A stretch of 64,000 nt of DNA. Origin: Desulfococcus multivorans. GTDB taxonomy: Bacteria > Desulfobacterota > Desulfobacteria > Desulfobacterales > Desulfococcaceae. Both the position numbers and the translations under genes were made by a program. Position 1 is the first letter of the stretch, and each line of letters starts with the position of its first letter. This document shows, one piece after another, positions 43,442 to 53,476 of the stretch. The DNA is taken from the NCBI RefSeq assembly GCF_001854245.1, contig NZ_CP015381.1, forward strand, positions 274,001 to 338,000, read 5' to 3'. The notes under the pieces were generated by a model. It saw nothing but the letters and a program-made list of their open reading frames with translations, was not told where the DNA came from and did no database searches.

Positions 43442-45069
43442 TCCCGGCGCTCGACTTTCAGTTGAATACCCAATCCTCGGGCTTTTTCCTGGAATTCCTT
43501 CAACAGGTCGTTGAGGTCGGACCTGTTTCGGGGGTGATAGTTCATGGTGAGGCGGATGCTGTCTGCGTTTTCAGGTCGGACCGCCGGTCGGTTTCGGACG
43601 GCGGCCTCCGCCGACGGGGACAGCGCGGCTATCGCTTCCGCCGCGGTTCGATACCGCTGTTCCGGATCCCGGCGGCAGGCCTTGATGATGAATTCACGGA
43701 GCGGTCCGGGAAGATCCGGCACCCGTTCCGCGGGGTCGGGGATTTCCCGGTTCAGACGCATGTTTTTCAACTCCCGGAGGTCGTCTTCCGGAAAGGGCCG
43801 TATGCCGGTCACCATTTCATATGCCGTGATCCCCAGTGCATAGATATCGGTGCGCTGGTCAAGTGCATGGCTTTCGATCTGTTCCGGCGCCATGTAAAGG
43901 AGCGTGCCGGCAGAGCTGAAATCTTCGGTGCCGATGGGGCAGGCGAGTCCGAAGTCCAGAATCTTGATCCGGTCATTGGGCTGGATGATGACATTGGACG
44001 TGTTGATGTCCCGGTGAATAATCCCCTTCTGATGCGCGTAGTCCAGGCCGGAGCAGATCTGCATGAGAAAATTCGTTGCAATCGCCGGCGGCAGGGCCCG
44101 GTGTCGTTCCAGGAAGTGCTTCAGGGACTCGCCTTCCAGGTATTCCATGATGATAAAGAGGGTCCGATACCGCTCCTCGATGTCATATACCCGAACGATA
44201 TTTTCATGCTTCAGTCCCGCGATGATCTGGGCCTCGTTGTGAAAGATCGCACTGAAAGCCTCATCCATGGCAAGATGGTGCCGCATCATCTTGATGACCA
44301 CCGGCATGTTCAGTGCGGCGTGTTTCCCTTTGTAGACGATGCCGTAGCCGCCCCGGCCGATGATATCGGCGGCGATATACTTCCCGATCGTGCGGTCGGC
44401 CGTTGGCCTCCGGGAATCGAATCGGTCGGCTACCAGTTCCGTCAGAAACATCATCATGTCGGGGTCATGGCTTGAGATCGCATCGAAATTCTTTTGGTCG
44501 ATCACCCGCACATCCATGTCGGTTTCAGCCTCGACGTGGGCATGCCGGCGTTCGCCTGTCAGCAGGGACATCATTCCGACGATGTCGCCCTCCCCCCGGT
44601 GATCGATGGGGTGCAGTTCGCCCGTTTTCTCGACCACGACGATGCATGAGCCCCGCTGGATGACGAAGGCCTGATCGCCGACGTCGCCCTGGGTGATGAA
44701 TCGTTCCCCTTTTGGAATGTGCCGAAAGGTCATTTCAGGAATCAGCGGACGTTGTCCGCCCGGAAGGATGAACCGCAGGAATTTGTTGCGCAGATTGGCG
44801 ACACTCTCCTCTGCCAGGACCCGTTGGTAAAAGCGGCAATTGAGGCATGAGTCGCGTTTTTCCGCAAAAGAACCCTGTCTGTTTTCCCCACAGAGCGTTC
44901 CGGCTACGGCCCAGCAGAACCGGCCGGCGCATTTTCCCCCGTTGATGCCGTCAAAAGAGACGTCTGTCGCGGCCTTGCACACGCCGAGGGTATCGGCGTT
45001 TCTGCCGCCCGGCTCTTTTCCGCATTGCATGACTTCCCAGCAATTCAGTTTTTTCAGGCCCACGAACAT
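43438..45069 (-). CDS. Two-CW / cyclic-nucleotide-binding / Ser-Thr protein kinase
   Basis: The 543-residue protein has an unusual order. A Cys/Trp-rich two-CW-type region comes first (about 8-85; NCWEVMQCGKE, FCWAVAGTLC, CLNCRFYQRV). A cyclic-nucleotide-binding fold follows (about 105-220; GDVGDQAFVIQRGSCIVVVE), then a Hanks-type kinase (about 235-480; GRGGYGIVYKG, VVIKMM, HRDINTSN, DFG, APEQ). No membrane segment is seen, so it is a soluble kinase whose activity may be gated by a nucleotide or by metal or redox state. The phosphatase gene follows with a four-base overlap. Confidence 0.92.
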   Translation of the reverse strand: MFVGLKKLNCWEVMQCGKEPGGRNADTLGVCKAATDVSFDGINGGKCAGRFCWAVAGTLCGENRQGSFAEKRDSCLNCRFYQRVLAEESVANLRNKFLRFILPGGQRPLIPEMTFRHIPKGERFITQGDVGDQAFVIQRGSCIVVVEKTGELHPIDHRGEGDIVGMMSLLTGERRHAHVEAETDMDVRVIDQKNFDAISSHDPDMMMFLTELVADRFDSRRPTADRTIGKYIAADIIGRGGYGIVYKGKHAALNMPVVIKMMRHHLAMDEAFSAIFHNEAQIIAGLKHENIVRVYDIEERYRTLFIIMEYLEGESLKHFLERHRALPPAIATNFLMQICSGLDYAHQKGIIHRDINTSNVIIQPNDRIKILDFGLACPIGTEDFSSAGTLLYMAPEQIESHALDQRTDIYALGITAYEMVTGIRPFPEDDLRELKNMRLNREIPDPAERVPDLPGPLREFIIKACRRDPEQRYRTAAEAIAALSPSAEAAVRNRPAVRPENADSIRLTMNYHPRNRSDLNDLLKEFQEKARGLGIQLKVERRE

Positions 45070-45117
45070 TCCTTCCCACCCGGTCCGGTCTTCAGGGGGG
45101 CACCCTGAAAGAGCGGT

Positions 45118-45672
45118 CTATTCCGCCATCATGGCGTTCATCCGGTATACCAGATCCCGGTTTTTTTCAAAAAAAGCGCTTCCCCCCATCCGCTCCTCTT
45201 CATGCTTGAAATGCTCCAGAAGCACGGCATCCTCACGTTTCGACAGGACCTTCTCCGCCATTTTGAAAAAGAGATGGTCTTCCCTGTGGATATGACGCCT
45301 GAGCAGAGAGATGTACGCGGCCAGATTTTCGAGCAGCGTCGTCGCAGCGATGGGGTCGCCGTCGGCATAGAGATCGAGAACCGCTTCGATCTGTCGGATA
45401 AAATGACGGTTTCGCTCATGCTGGTACCGGAGGGCGATCATTTCGTCGTCCAGATCGCATTCCTCCTTCATGGCCAGCATGCCGAACATGACGTTCTCTT
45501 CCTTGAAATGATGAAACCGGTCCGCGAAATTTCTGGAAAAATCGATGCTTATTTCAAAAAACGCCCTTTCCGGACGTTCATTCCTCTCCAGTTTATTTCG
45601 GGCCTTGCCGAGGATGCCCAGTCCCCGGCGAATCAATCCATGTTCGGCAACCAGGATATCGATGGATTTCAT
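45118..45672 (-). CDS. Hemerythrin-like HHE domain protein
   Basis: The 184-residue protein has hemerythrin-type iron ligands in order: LVAEHGLIRRG, FHHFKEENVMFG, YQHERNRHF, LRRHIHREDHLFF and a late HFKHEEERMGG. It should bind a di-iron centre and could sense or carry oxygen, or act in oxidative or nitrosative stress. It is upstream of the kinase gene on the same strand with a 48-base gap, so it may be cotranscribed and supply an input to that pathway; this is inferred only from position. Confidence 0.88.
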   Translation of the reverse strand: MKSIDILVAEHGLIRRGLGILGKARNKLERNERPERAFFEISIDFSRNFADRFHHFKEENVMFGMLAMKEECDLDDEMIALRYQHERNRHFIRQIEAVLDLYADGDPIAATTLLENLAAYISLLRRHIHREDHLFFKMAEKVLSKREDAVLLEHFKHEEERMGGSAFFEKNRDLVYRMNAMMAE

Positions 45673-45997
45673 CTGTTCCCCCCGGGTAGTGATCCCTTCT
45701 CTGTCCGCGTTCGGGTATTCCCATCGTCAATCGGGTATGATTCAGGATAACATCACAATATTCCGCTGCAATTGATTCAAGTCAAGATTCAGCGTCCGAT
45801 TTTCGGGAACCGGTGCTGCCGGGCGGTCGACTCACACCTTGCGGCGTTGCATCAGGGAATCGGACCGAAGGCTGAAGGGGTGCTCCGGGGGCGGGCGAAC
45901 AGGGGCGTGCGAGGGAGCGGGCGGGGAAGCCGGCATGTTGGGGGAGCGGGACAGGGAGGAACCCCGAGGGGCCTCCCTGATCCATTCCTTATCGTCC
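45673..45997. other. Gene-free stretch between the HHE gene and the hdr operon end
   Basis: No gene or clear terminator is visible. The right part is strongly G-rich on the plus strand (several GGGGCGGG-like runs at about 45885-45965). The left part should hold the promoter of the hemerythrin gene. Confidence 0.5.
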
Positions 45998-48475
45998 TTA
46001 TCGCGGCGATGTCGCCGTTTCTGGTCCAGAAGGAGCGCCTGACCGCCGCTCCTGGTTCCGCTTCCGGATGATCGCCGCCGTCTCGGCGATCTCCTCCCGC
46101 GATACCCCTTTCCGGAGCCTTTCCATCTCGGCCATCACCCGGGCGAAGCGCACGCCTTCGGCGGCGCTGATCCATTCCAGTTGGAGGCGTTCGGTGCGGA
46201 TGCCCAGCTTCTCCATTTTCTTCCGGACCTTCTCCACCCGCTTGACCGTCCAGTGGTTGGCGTCGATGTAGTGACAGTCTCCAATGTGGCAGCCGCTCAC
46301 CAGGACCACGGGGGCGCCTTTTTTAAAGGCATGCCAGATGAAGGACTCATCGACCCGGCCGCTGCACATGGTACGGATGAGCCGGACATTGGCGGGATAC
46401 TGGAGGCGCGAGACCCCCGCATAGTCGGCACCGGCGTAGGAGCACCAGTTGCAGGCGAAGGTCAGGATCTTGTCCGCCGCGTTTTCAGCGAGGAGCGCGT
46501 CGATCTGGGCGATGATCTGGGCGTCGGTGAAGTGGTTCATGACGATGGCTCCAAACCGGCACTCGGCGGCGCAGGTGCCGCACCCGGCGCAGGCGGCCGC
46601 GTTGACGACGGCGGGAATCTTCCGCTTGACGTCCACGGTGATGGCGTTGTAGGGGCAGACCTCGGCGCACTTCCCGCAGGCCCGGCACTGCTCGGTGATG
46701 ATCTCGGAGGTGATGGGCTCCGAGGTGATCTGGCCCCTGTGCATGAGGCGGATGGCTCGGGCCGCGGCGGCGGATCCCTGGGTCACGCTGTCCTTGATGT
46801 CCTTGGGACCCTCGGCGCATCCGGCGTAGAAGACGCCCCGGGTGGCCGCATCCACCGGCTGGAGCTTGGGATGGGCCTCCAGGAAAAAGCCGTCGGCGGT
46901 GAGCTGGAGGCCCAGCATCTCCTGGAGTTTCCCGGTGCCCGGTGCCGGCTGAATGCCCAGGGCCAGGACGAGCATCGACAGATCGTGAAATTCGATCCCG
47001 CCGGTGGCGGTGTTCTCGACGGCCACCCGCAGGGAACCGTCGGGCAGTGCTTCCACCGACCCGGGGAGCCCCCGCAGATACTGGACCCCCAGGCGGCGAC
47101 TCCGATTGTAGAGATCCTCGAACCCTTTGCCGAAAGCCCGAATGTCGATGTAGAAGACCTTGATCTCCATGTCCGGATAGTGTTCCTTCAGGACGAGGGT
47201 GCTCTTGACGGTGTTCATGCAGCAGATGTTGGAGCAGTACTCCCCGCCTTTCCGCTTGGAGCGGGAGCCGACGCACTGGATGAACCCGACGGCGGCGGGC
47301 CGCTGCCGATCCCCCGGCCGGACCAGTTCCCCCCTGGTGGGACCGCCGGCGTTCACCAGCCGTTCGAACTCGAGGCTCGTCACCACGTTCGGAAATCGGG
47401 TGTAGCCATACTCGTCCATCTCCCGGGGATCGTAGGGTGAAAGCCCAGTGGCCACCACAATGGACCCGACGCGTTCGGTGATCTCCTCGTCGGACATGTG
47501 GAAATCGATGCAGCGTTTCTCGCAGGCGTCGAGGCATTTGGAGCAGCCCCTTCCCATGCACTCGTTCATGTTGACGGCATAGGCCGACGGCACCGCCTGT
47601 GGAAACGGGATGTAGACGGCCTTTCGGGACGAGAGCCCCACGTTGAACTCGTCTGGGAAAACCACCGGGCATGCGCGGGCGCAGTCGCCGCAGGCCGTAC
47701 ATGCCGTTTCGTCGACATACCGGGCCTTCTTGAGGACCTTCACCTCGAAATTTCCTACGTAGCCTTTGACCTCGGTCACTTCACTCAAGGTGTGAAGCGT
47801 GATCCTGGGATGTCGACCGACATCCGCCATCTTGGGGCCGAGGATTCAGATGGAGCAGTCCATGGTGGGGAAGGTCTTGTCCAACTGGGCCATGGTGCCG
47901 CCGATGGAGCTGTTTTTTTCCACCAGGGCCACCTCGTAATCATTGTCCGCCAAATCGAGGGCCGCCTGGATGCCGGCGATGCCGCCGCCGATGACAAGGG
48001 TCCTCCGGGTCAACGGCAGGACCGTTTCGGTCAGAGGGGTCAGGAGTCGAACCCGGGCAACGGCCATCTTGACGAGATCCACGGATTTCAGCGTGGCGGC
48101 CCCCGGATCGTTCATGTGCACCCAGGAACACTGCTCCCTCAGATTGGCCATCTCCAGAAGATAGGGGTTGAGCCCGGCCTCCTGCAGCATGTGACGGAAG
48201 GTGGGCTCGTGGAGGCGGGGCGAGCAGGAGGCCACCACGATCCGATCGAGATTCAGCTCGGCGATGTCGGTCTTGATTTCCATCTGACCCGGCTCCGAGC
48301 AGGCGTATGTGACCGCCTTGGCCACGGCGACGCCGGGAAGGGTCTTCGCGCTGTCGGCCACCCGGCCGCAGTCGACCGTCTGACCGATGTTGAGCCCGCA
48401 TCGGCAGACATACACCCCGATTCGGGCGTCTGTGTTCATATCCATTGGTTGTCTTGCGAACATCGTCGTTCCCAT
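45998..48475 (-). CDS. hdrA: HdrA-like flavoprotein fused to MvhD, probable selenoprotein with TGA read as Sec
   Basis: From ATG 48475 (behind GAGGA) the frame runs 209 codons of an HdrA N-terminus (VYVCRCGLNIG, GGGIAGIQAALDLAD with the FAD motif). It then meets TGA at 47848-47846 and continues in the same frame for about 615 codons. Those encode the rest of HdrA (PKMADVGRHP, ferredoxin Cys motifs CTACGDCARACP, CRACGKCAEVCP and CAGCGTCAAECR) and an MvhD/FlpD domain at the C-terminus (FACNWCSYAGAD, VSGCHIGDCHY). The TGA stands where HdrA has the second Cys of DCSxC-L-PKM. A SECIS-like hairpin follows. HdrA is the FAD unit of electron-bifurcating heterodisulfide reductase-type complexes. Without Sec insertion this would be a pseudogene. 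Confidence 0.82.
47808..47848 (-). promoter_or_regulatory. Probable bacterial SECIS element after the hdrA TGA
   Basis: On the mRNA strand, TGA (47848-47846) is followed 20 bases later by GGATGTC-GGTC-GACATCC (47825-47808), a perfect 7-bp stem with a GGUC loop. The loop G begins 27 bases after the TGA. E. coli fdhF also presents GGUC at its SelB-binding loop, and the known distance range for bacterial SECIS elements includes this spacing. Confidence 0.7.
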
Positions 48476-48498
48476 TCCATTCCTCGTTACGGGGTTGT

Positions 48499-50085
48499 CT
48501 ATTCCCAGCGGATCGTCCGGGCGATGACGCTGGTCAGATCGGCGGTTTCCATCATGAGCTCCCGGCCCAGAAAAGGGTCTTCCATGGCGCACCGGAGATG
48601 AATCTGGCACTTGGGACAGGAGGTGACCATGAGGTCGCTGCCGGTGGCCGCGGCCTGCCGGATGCGTCGGACCTGAAACGCCTTGCTGTAGGCGTCGCAT
48701 CCGGTCCAGGCGCAGTTTCCGCAGCAGATGGATGCGGCGCCGCTGTCCTTCATCTCCGTAAACCGGGTCGGCATAAGGCGGTGGATGAGTTTGCGCGGCA
48801 AGGCACCCACGCCGGACAGGCGGTTCAGGCGGCAGGCATCCTGATAGGTGATCCGGTGCTCCAGGGGAGCGAAGGTGACGGCGCCCTTGTCGATCTCCCG
48901 CTCCAGAAATTCGTAGAGATGCATCACCGTGAAGGCCGGCTTGACGCCGTGGCGCGGGTAGTCCAGTGACAAGGTGCGGTAACATTCGGGGCATGCGGTG
49001 ATGAGCGTCTCGATGCCGAGGTCGTTCATCATCTCCGTGTTCAACCGGGCCAGTTTCAGAAAGTTTTGCCGGTCTCCGGACCAGAGAAGATCGTGGCCGC
49101 AGCACCGTTCGGTTTCCAGGAGTCTCGGGTGAACGTCGAAAAAGTTGAGAAGCCGGACGGCGTCGAAAAGAGTCCGGGAGGTGTCGAGGCCGGCGTGGTT
49201 CCGGAAAAAAATGTCGAAATAAGGGGCGCAACCGCCGAAGAAGAGGGTCTTTCCTTCGGGGTCCGCAATGAGGTCGGCTGGACGGTCTTTCCACCGTCCG
49301 GGCGAGATTTCCGGCGAGGTCATGGTCCGCATGAGGGACTGAAAGAACCCGCCGTGGGCCTGGTTTTCGTCTCCCTGTCGGGCGTGGATCCAGGAGCGGA
49401 CATCCCGGATGAATTCGGGAAAATCGACGTCGGAAGGGCAGCGTTCGTGGCAGAGGCCGCAGGTGAGGCAGGCCCAGACGTCCCGGATGACCGCTTCCGA
49501 AAGGGGCGGCGCCGCGGCGATGGCGCCCACCAGGGCCCTTGGGGAGTAAGGCTTGCCGCTCAGGGCCAGGGGGCAGGCCGAGGTGCATTTGCCGCAGTCC
49601 TGGCAGGCGTATGCGTCGTGCTTTTTCAGGATATCGGCCAATGACGTCGGGTCCTCGGTCGTCTCGGCAGGGACCTTTCCCATCGGCACCACGGGGCTCT
49701 TGCCCATGGTCTTGATGTCCGCCGTGAATTCCGCAAGAAAGCGCCTTAGCGGCTCGGTGTCGTCGGGCAGGAAAGTGGCGAAACGGAGCCGACGGCCGCC
49801 GATCCCCGCGAGCTCCAGAATGCGCTCCGTGTCCTCGGTGTTGTTCACGGCGTTTAGGGTGCCGGTGCCATACCGGCACGTCCCCGGGCCACACCCCACT
49901 AGAGCCACGCCGTCGGCGCCCATTTCAAAGGCTTTGAGGAGCAGGGCCTTGGTGATTCTTCCGGTGCAGGAGACCCGAACCATTTTGATTTCCGGCGGGA
50001 TCTGGTAGCCGTTGTCCTGAAGGTTATGGTAGGCGGTGTGGGGCGCCCAATTGCACAGATAGAGTATGATTTTATAGTCGCTCAT
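48499..50085 (-). CDS. MvhD/HdrC/HdrB-like fused Fe-S protein
   Basis: The 528-residue protein begins with an MvhD-type domain (about 5-110; YLCNWAPHTAY, RVSCTGRITKALLL, VGCGPGTCRYG). A 2x[4Fe-4S] HdrC-like segment follows (about 150-220; CQDCGKCTSACP, CLTCGLCHERCP), then an HdrB/HdrD-like region with CCG-type cysteines (FFGGCAPYFD, ERCCGHDLLW, ACPECYRTL, ICCGNCAW, TSCPKCQIHL). These parts carry electrons between HdrA and the disulfide- or thiol-reducing site in Hdr complexes. It starts 31 bases after the preceding gene of the operon and ends 23 bases before hdrA. The terminal acceptor is unknown. Confidence 0.88.
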   Translation of the reverse strand: MSDYKIILYLCNWAPHTAYHNLQDNGYQIPPEIKMVRVSCTGRITKALLLKAFEMGADGVALVGCGPGTCRYGTGTLNAVNNTEDTERILELAGIGGRRLRFATFLPDDTEPLRRFLAEFTADIKTMGKSPVVPMGKVPAETTEDPTSLADILKKHDAYACQDCGKCTSACPLALSGKPYSPRALVGAIAAAPPLSEAVIRDVWACLTCGLCHERCPSDVDFPEFIRDVRSWIHARQGDENQAHGGFFQSLMRTMTSPEISPGRWKDRPADLIADPEGKTLFFGGCAPYFDIFFRNHAGLDTSRTLFDAVRLLNFFDVHPRLLETERCCGHDLLWSGDRQNFLKLARLNTEMMNDLGIETLITACPECYRTLSLDYPRHGVKPAFTVMHLYEFLEREIDKGAVTFAPLEHRITYQDACRLNRLSGVGALPRKLIHRLMPTRFTEMKDSGAASICCGNCAWTGCDAYSKAFQVRRIRQAAATGSDLMVTSCPKCQIHLRCAMEDPFLGRELMMETADLTSVIARTIRWE

Positions 50086-50116
50086 CGATTCACGGCACCA
50101 TGGTTGAAATTACGGT

Positions 50117-53100
50117 TTACGGCAGCAGGATTTCCGCGAGGGTCTGCTCGAAGAATTTCTGGCTTCGAAAGGGACTGTCCGCCGCATTGGTGGGGCAAAC
50201 GGAGATGCAGTTGCCGCACCCTTTGCAAAAGGCCTCGTCGACCACGGCGTAGCGGCCGATATCGTTCCGCTTCAGGGTCACGGCCTGGTAGGCGCAGGCA
50301 TCGACGCAGCGCCCGCAGCCGCGGCAGGCGGCCTCGTTCACGGTAACGGTAAACCCTTTGTTCTGCCGGGCGCTGTTCGGCATGGCCGCGGCGGTCAGCA
50401 TGGCGGCGGCGGCACCCTTCCGGCGGGCGGAGATGCGGATGCCGGGCGGGTCGGCCAGGAAAAGCCCCGAAACGGCGGTCATGCCCGGGTAGAAAAAGGG
50501 GACGCCCGTGACACCGGCAGACTGCATGTCCACGGCCGTGACCCGCAACGGGAGGCCTTCCTGGTGGATGTGCCGGATGTGCCGCCGGGATTTTTCCCCC
50601 AGAATCACGGCGCCCACCTGCATCTGCTGAACGTGACCGTCTTCGGTTTCCACCGTCAGCTGAAAATCACCCAGATTGCCGCTCAGCCGCGTCACCCGAG
50701 CGCCGGTGAAGGCGTGGATGTTGGGGTGGTCCGGCAGATCGCCCGCGGATGCCGCCTCCGATCCGAAGGTGAAAACGTCCATGCCGATATCGGCAAGGGT
50801 CACGGCGCTGGTCATGGCGGCCTCCGACCGGCCGATGACGGCCGTGGCGAAGTTGTAGAGCCGGCTCGGGGTCGGAAAGGCGGTGAGTTTGCGGGAGCGC
50901 TTCACCGACCGATCGATAAGGCCCCGGAGACGCTTCAGGGCCTCGTCCGGATCCTTCTGGAGCAGGCTCAGCGCTTCTCCCCGAATGTTTCGGACCATGA
51001 CCATGGACCGGCTGATGCCCGTCGCCGTGAACAGCGCGTGCTTCAAGCGGCTCCGCTGATCCGTGCAGGCGCTGCAGACGAAATTGAGGGGGCAGCAGAC
51101 GCACGATCCCAGAACGATTCGCGTGATGCCTTTGTCCCGGACGGTCTTGATGACGGCGGCAATCCCCTCGGGCACGCAGGCCGACGCCAGGGTTCCGGTG
51201 TGCACGACGTCCGGGACCGCGGCCAGTGATTCGATGTACCGGTCCATCTCGTCCATCCACCCGAGAGAGTCGTTGCACCGGCAAATGAAAACGCCGATCC
51301 GGATATCGGGCGAGAGGCCGGGGTCGGGCTGAGTGAACGAAAACCCGTTGCCTTTCCGCACCCAGGAGGCGTCGCCCAACAGCAGGAGGGCCTGGGCGGC
51401 TGCCGCATATCCGCGCATCAGCATGGCGTAGACGTCGGGCTTCGCGGACCTGGGGCCGTAAGCCCGGATGATGTCGTCGCCCTTGACGGCCGGGGCCATG
51501 TCCGGGTCGGCGATGATCACGGCACCGGCGTGTTCCGCAAAGGTCTCCCCGGTGTCTGTGTGGCAGATGGCCCCCACGGCGCCGCAGGCCCTGACACATT
51601 CCAGGCACTCGGCGCAGACGCCGCACTGAAGGCAGCGATCCGCCTCTTCACGCACCTGAACCTCGGAGAGCCCCAGGGCCACCTCGGTGAAACCGCCGAT
51701 TCGGGCGGCAGGCTGGACCTCGGACATGGGAACGCGGCAGTGGACGGGAATGTTCGAGGGGATGTCCCGGAAATCCCGGTCCGAAGGCCGCGCACAGGTG
51801 GGCGAAGGCACGGGAACGCCGCAGATGTCCGAGAGGGCCGTGATCGCCGCCAGACGACCTGAGGCCATGGCCTTGACGACGGTGGATGGGCCTGAAACGG
51901 CGTCTCCGGCGGCATAGACGCCGGAAAGCGAGGTCCGGGGGCCGTTGTCCGTCCGAATCAACCCCCGGTCGGTGATCTCCAGACCGCCCAGGGATGATCC
52001 CGGTTCAAAGGCCCCGATCTGCCCGATGGCGACGAAAGCCCGGTCCGCGGCCATCTCGAACGCCGAGGCACCGGGAACGATGACCGGCCAGGCCACCCCG
52101 CCGGCGTCGGGTTTTCCCGGCCGCGTGGGTTTGACGCTGAGGCGGTCGAGACGACCCGCCTTGCCGAGAAATGCGACAACCTGGCACCGATCCCGGATGA
52201 CGACGCCTTCCTGAACGGCGCCCTGGATTTCTTCGGGATCGGCGGGAATCTCGTCCTTTCCGAACCAGGAGATGAGGGTGACCGATGCGCCCGTGCGGAC
52301 GAGGGTCCGGGCCAGGTCAAAGGCCGCGTTACCGTCGCCGATGACCACGGCCCGTTGCCGGAGGGGTTCCATCTCTCCGCGGTGGCAGCGGTTGAGAAAT
52401 TCGAGGCATCCCGATATGCCGTCAAGGTCCTCGCCCGGGATGCCCAGTCGCCGGTCCTTCCAGGATCCGACGGCCACCACGACACCACTGTAGGATGCCG
52501 TCATGGACTGGATATCGGTCAGGTCCACGGGATGGCCGGCGGCGAACGTGACGCCCATGTCGCGGACGACGGCAAGCTCGGCGTCCAGGATGTGCCGCGG
52601 AAGCCGGTGAGGACCGATGCCGTAGCGGAGAAGACCGCCGGCCGACGCTTCGCGCTCGAAGACGGTCGCGGCGCATCCGGCTCGGGCGAATTCCGCCGCC
52701 GCCGCGATTCCCGCCGGACCGCCCCCGATGACCGCAAAATGTTCGGGGCGTCGTTCAGCAGGACGAGGGGCCGGTGTCTCTTCGGGGTGGGCTGCGCCAT
52801 AGTCGGAGAGGAAACGCTTGATGTCGCGGATGGCGACCGGATCGTCCAGGGTTCCCCGGCGGCAGTCGTCCTCGCAAGGGTGGTTGCAGATGCGGCCGCA
52901 GATGCCGGGGAGAATGTTCCGTTCCCGGATCAGGGCAAGCGCCTCGGCGTATTTGCCGGCCCCGGCCAGAGCGACGTACCCTTGGGCGTTGACGCCGAGA
53001 GGACAGTTTTCCCGGCAAAGGGGTGTCCGACGCTTATCGATGACCGGCCGGCCCGGGAGACTCAGGCGTCCGTCGAAGACGATCGCTTTGCGGCCGTCCT

Positions 53101-53476
53101 CCGTCGACACCGGACAGGCTTCGGCGCAGCGACCGCAGAGAACGCAGGCGTCGGGGTTCGTGAAGGTCTGGTGACGGAAGATGCCGACCCGGAACCCCTG
53201 GGGGGTATGTCGAATGCCGGTGACATCGGCGGGTAGGAGACACTGGATAGCCGGGTTTCTCAAAATACGGATGAGGCCGGGCCGGTGCGCGTGGTTGAGA
53301 GGGACCCCCGAGTTGAGCCGCCAGGCGTCGTTGGCGAGCTTGCGGTCGAGGTTCGCGTCCCGGTCCACCAGGGTCACCGGAACGCCCAGTTCTCCCAGCT
53401 TGTTGGCGGCCGCGATCCCCGAGGGGTTGGCGCCGATGATGACAACTTTGTGCAGACGGTCTTTGGGGCGCTTCAT
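50117..53476 (-). CDS. GltD/NfnB-like and HdrA-like fused flavoprotein with Fe-S domains
   Basis: This 1119-residue protein has an N-terminal nucleotide-binding motif (VVIIGANPSGIAAANKL), a ferredoxin motif (CVLCGRCAEACP), a GltD-type Fe-S segment (ENCPLGVNAQGYV, GRICNHPCEDDC) and GltD FAD/NAD(P) domains (VIGGGPAGIAAAAEF, VVIGDGNAAFDLARTL, GVYAAGDAVSGPS). A Cys-rich linker, an HdrA-like region (IGVFICRCNDSLG) and a C-terminal 2x[4Fe-4S] (CRGCGRCVDACAY, CKGCGNCISVCP) follow. It probably joins NAD(P)H to the Hdr and ferredoxin pools. The start overlaps the korC stop by four bases, which ties it to 2-oxoacid oxidation. Confidence 0.88.
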   Translation of the reverse strand: MKRPKDRLHKVVIIGANPSGIAAANKLGELGVPVTLVDRDANLDRKLANDAWRLNSGVPLNHAHRPGLIRILRNPAIQCLLPADVTGIRHTPQGFRVGIFRHQTFTNPDACVLCGRCAEACPVSTEDGRKAIVFDGRLSLPGRPVIDKRRTPLCRENCPLGVNAQGYVALAGAGKYAEALALIRERNILPGICGRICNHPCEDDCRRGTLDDPVAIRDIKRFLSDYGAAHPEETPAPRPAERRPEHFAVIGGGPAGIAAAAEFARAGCAATVFEREASAGGLLRYGIGPHRLPRHILDAELAVVRDMGVTFAAGHPVDLTDIQSMTASYSGVVVAVGSWKDRRLGIPGEDLDGISGCLEFLNRCHRGEMEPLRQRAVVIGDGNAAFDLARTLVRTGASVTLISWFGKDEIPADPEEIQGAVQEGVVIRDRCQVVAFLGKAGRLDRLSVKPTRPGKPDAGGVAWPVIVPGASAFEMAADRAFVAIGQIGAFEPGSSLGGLEITDRGLIRTDNGPRTSLSGVYAAGDAVSGPSTVVKAMASGRLAAITALSDICGVPVPSPTCARPSDRDFRDIPSNIPVHCRVPMSEVQPAARIGGFTEVALGLSEVQVREEADRCLQCGVCAECLECVRACGAVGAICHTDTGETFAEHAGAVIIADPDMAPAVKGDDIIRAYGPRSAKPDVYAMLMRGYAAAAQALLLLGDASWVRKGNGFSFTQPDPGLSPDIRIGVFICRCNDSLGWMDEMDRYIESLAAVPDVVHTGTLASACVPEGIAAVIKTVRDKGITRIVLGSCVCCPLNFVCSACTDQRSRLKHALFTATGISRSMVMVRNIRGEALSLLQKDPDEALKRLRGLIDRSVKRSRKLTAFPTPSRLYNFATAVIGRSEAAMTSAVTLADIGMDVFTFGSEAASAGDLPDHPNIHAFTGARVTRLSGNLGDFQLTVETEDGHVQQMQVGAVILGEKSRRHIRHIHQEGLPLRVTAVDMQSAGVTGVPFFYPGMTAVSGLFLADPPGIRISARRKGAAAAMLTAAAMPNSARQNKGFTVTVNEAACRGCGRCVDACAYQAVTLKRNDIGRYAVVDEAFCKGCGNCISVCPTNAADSPFRSQKFFEQTLAEILLP

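Noticed and set aside
45998-47830. HdrA treated as two separate genes or as a pseudogene
   Set aside because: The second half would start inside a conserved motif without a ribosome site, both halves are intact and in frame, and the TGA is at a Cys position with a SECIS-like hairpin. A nonsense mutation remains possible if the genome lacks selenocysteine genes.
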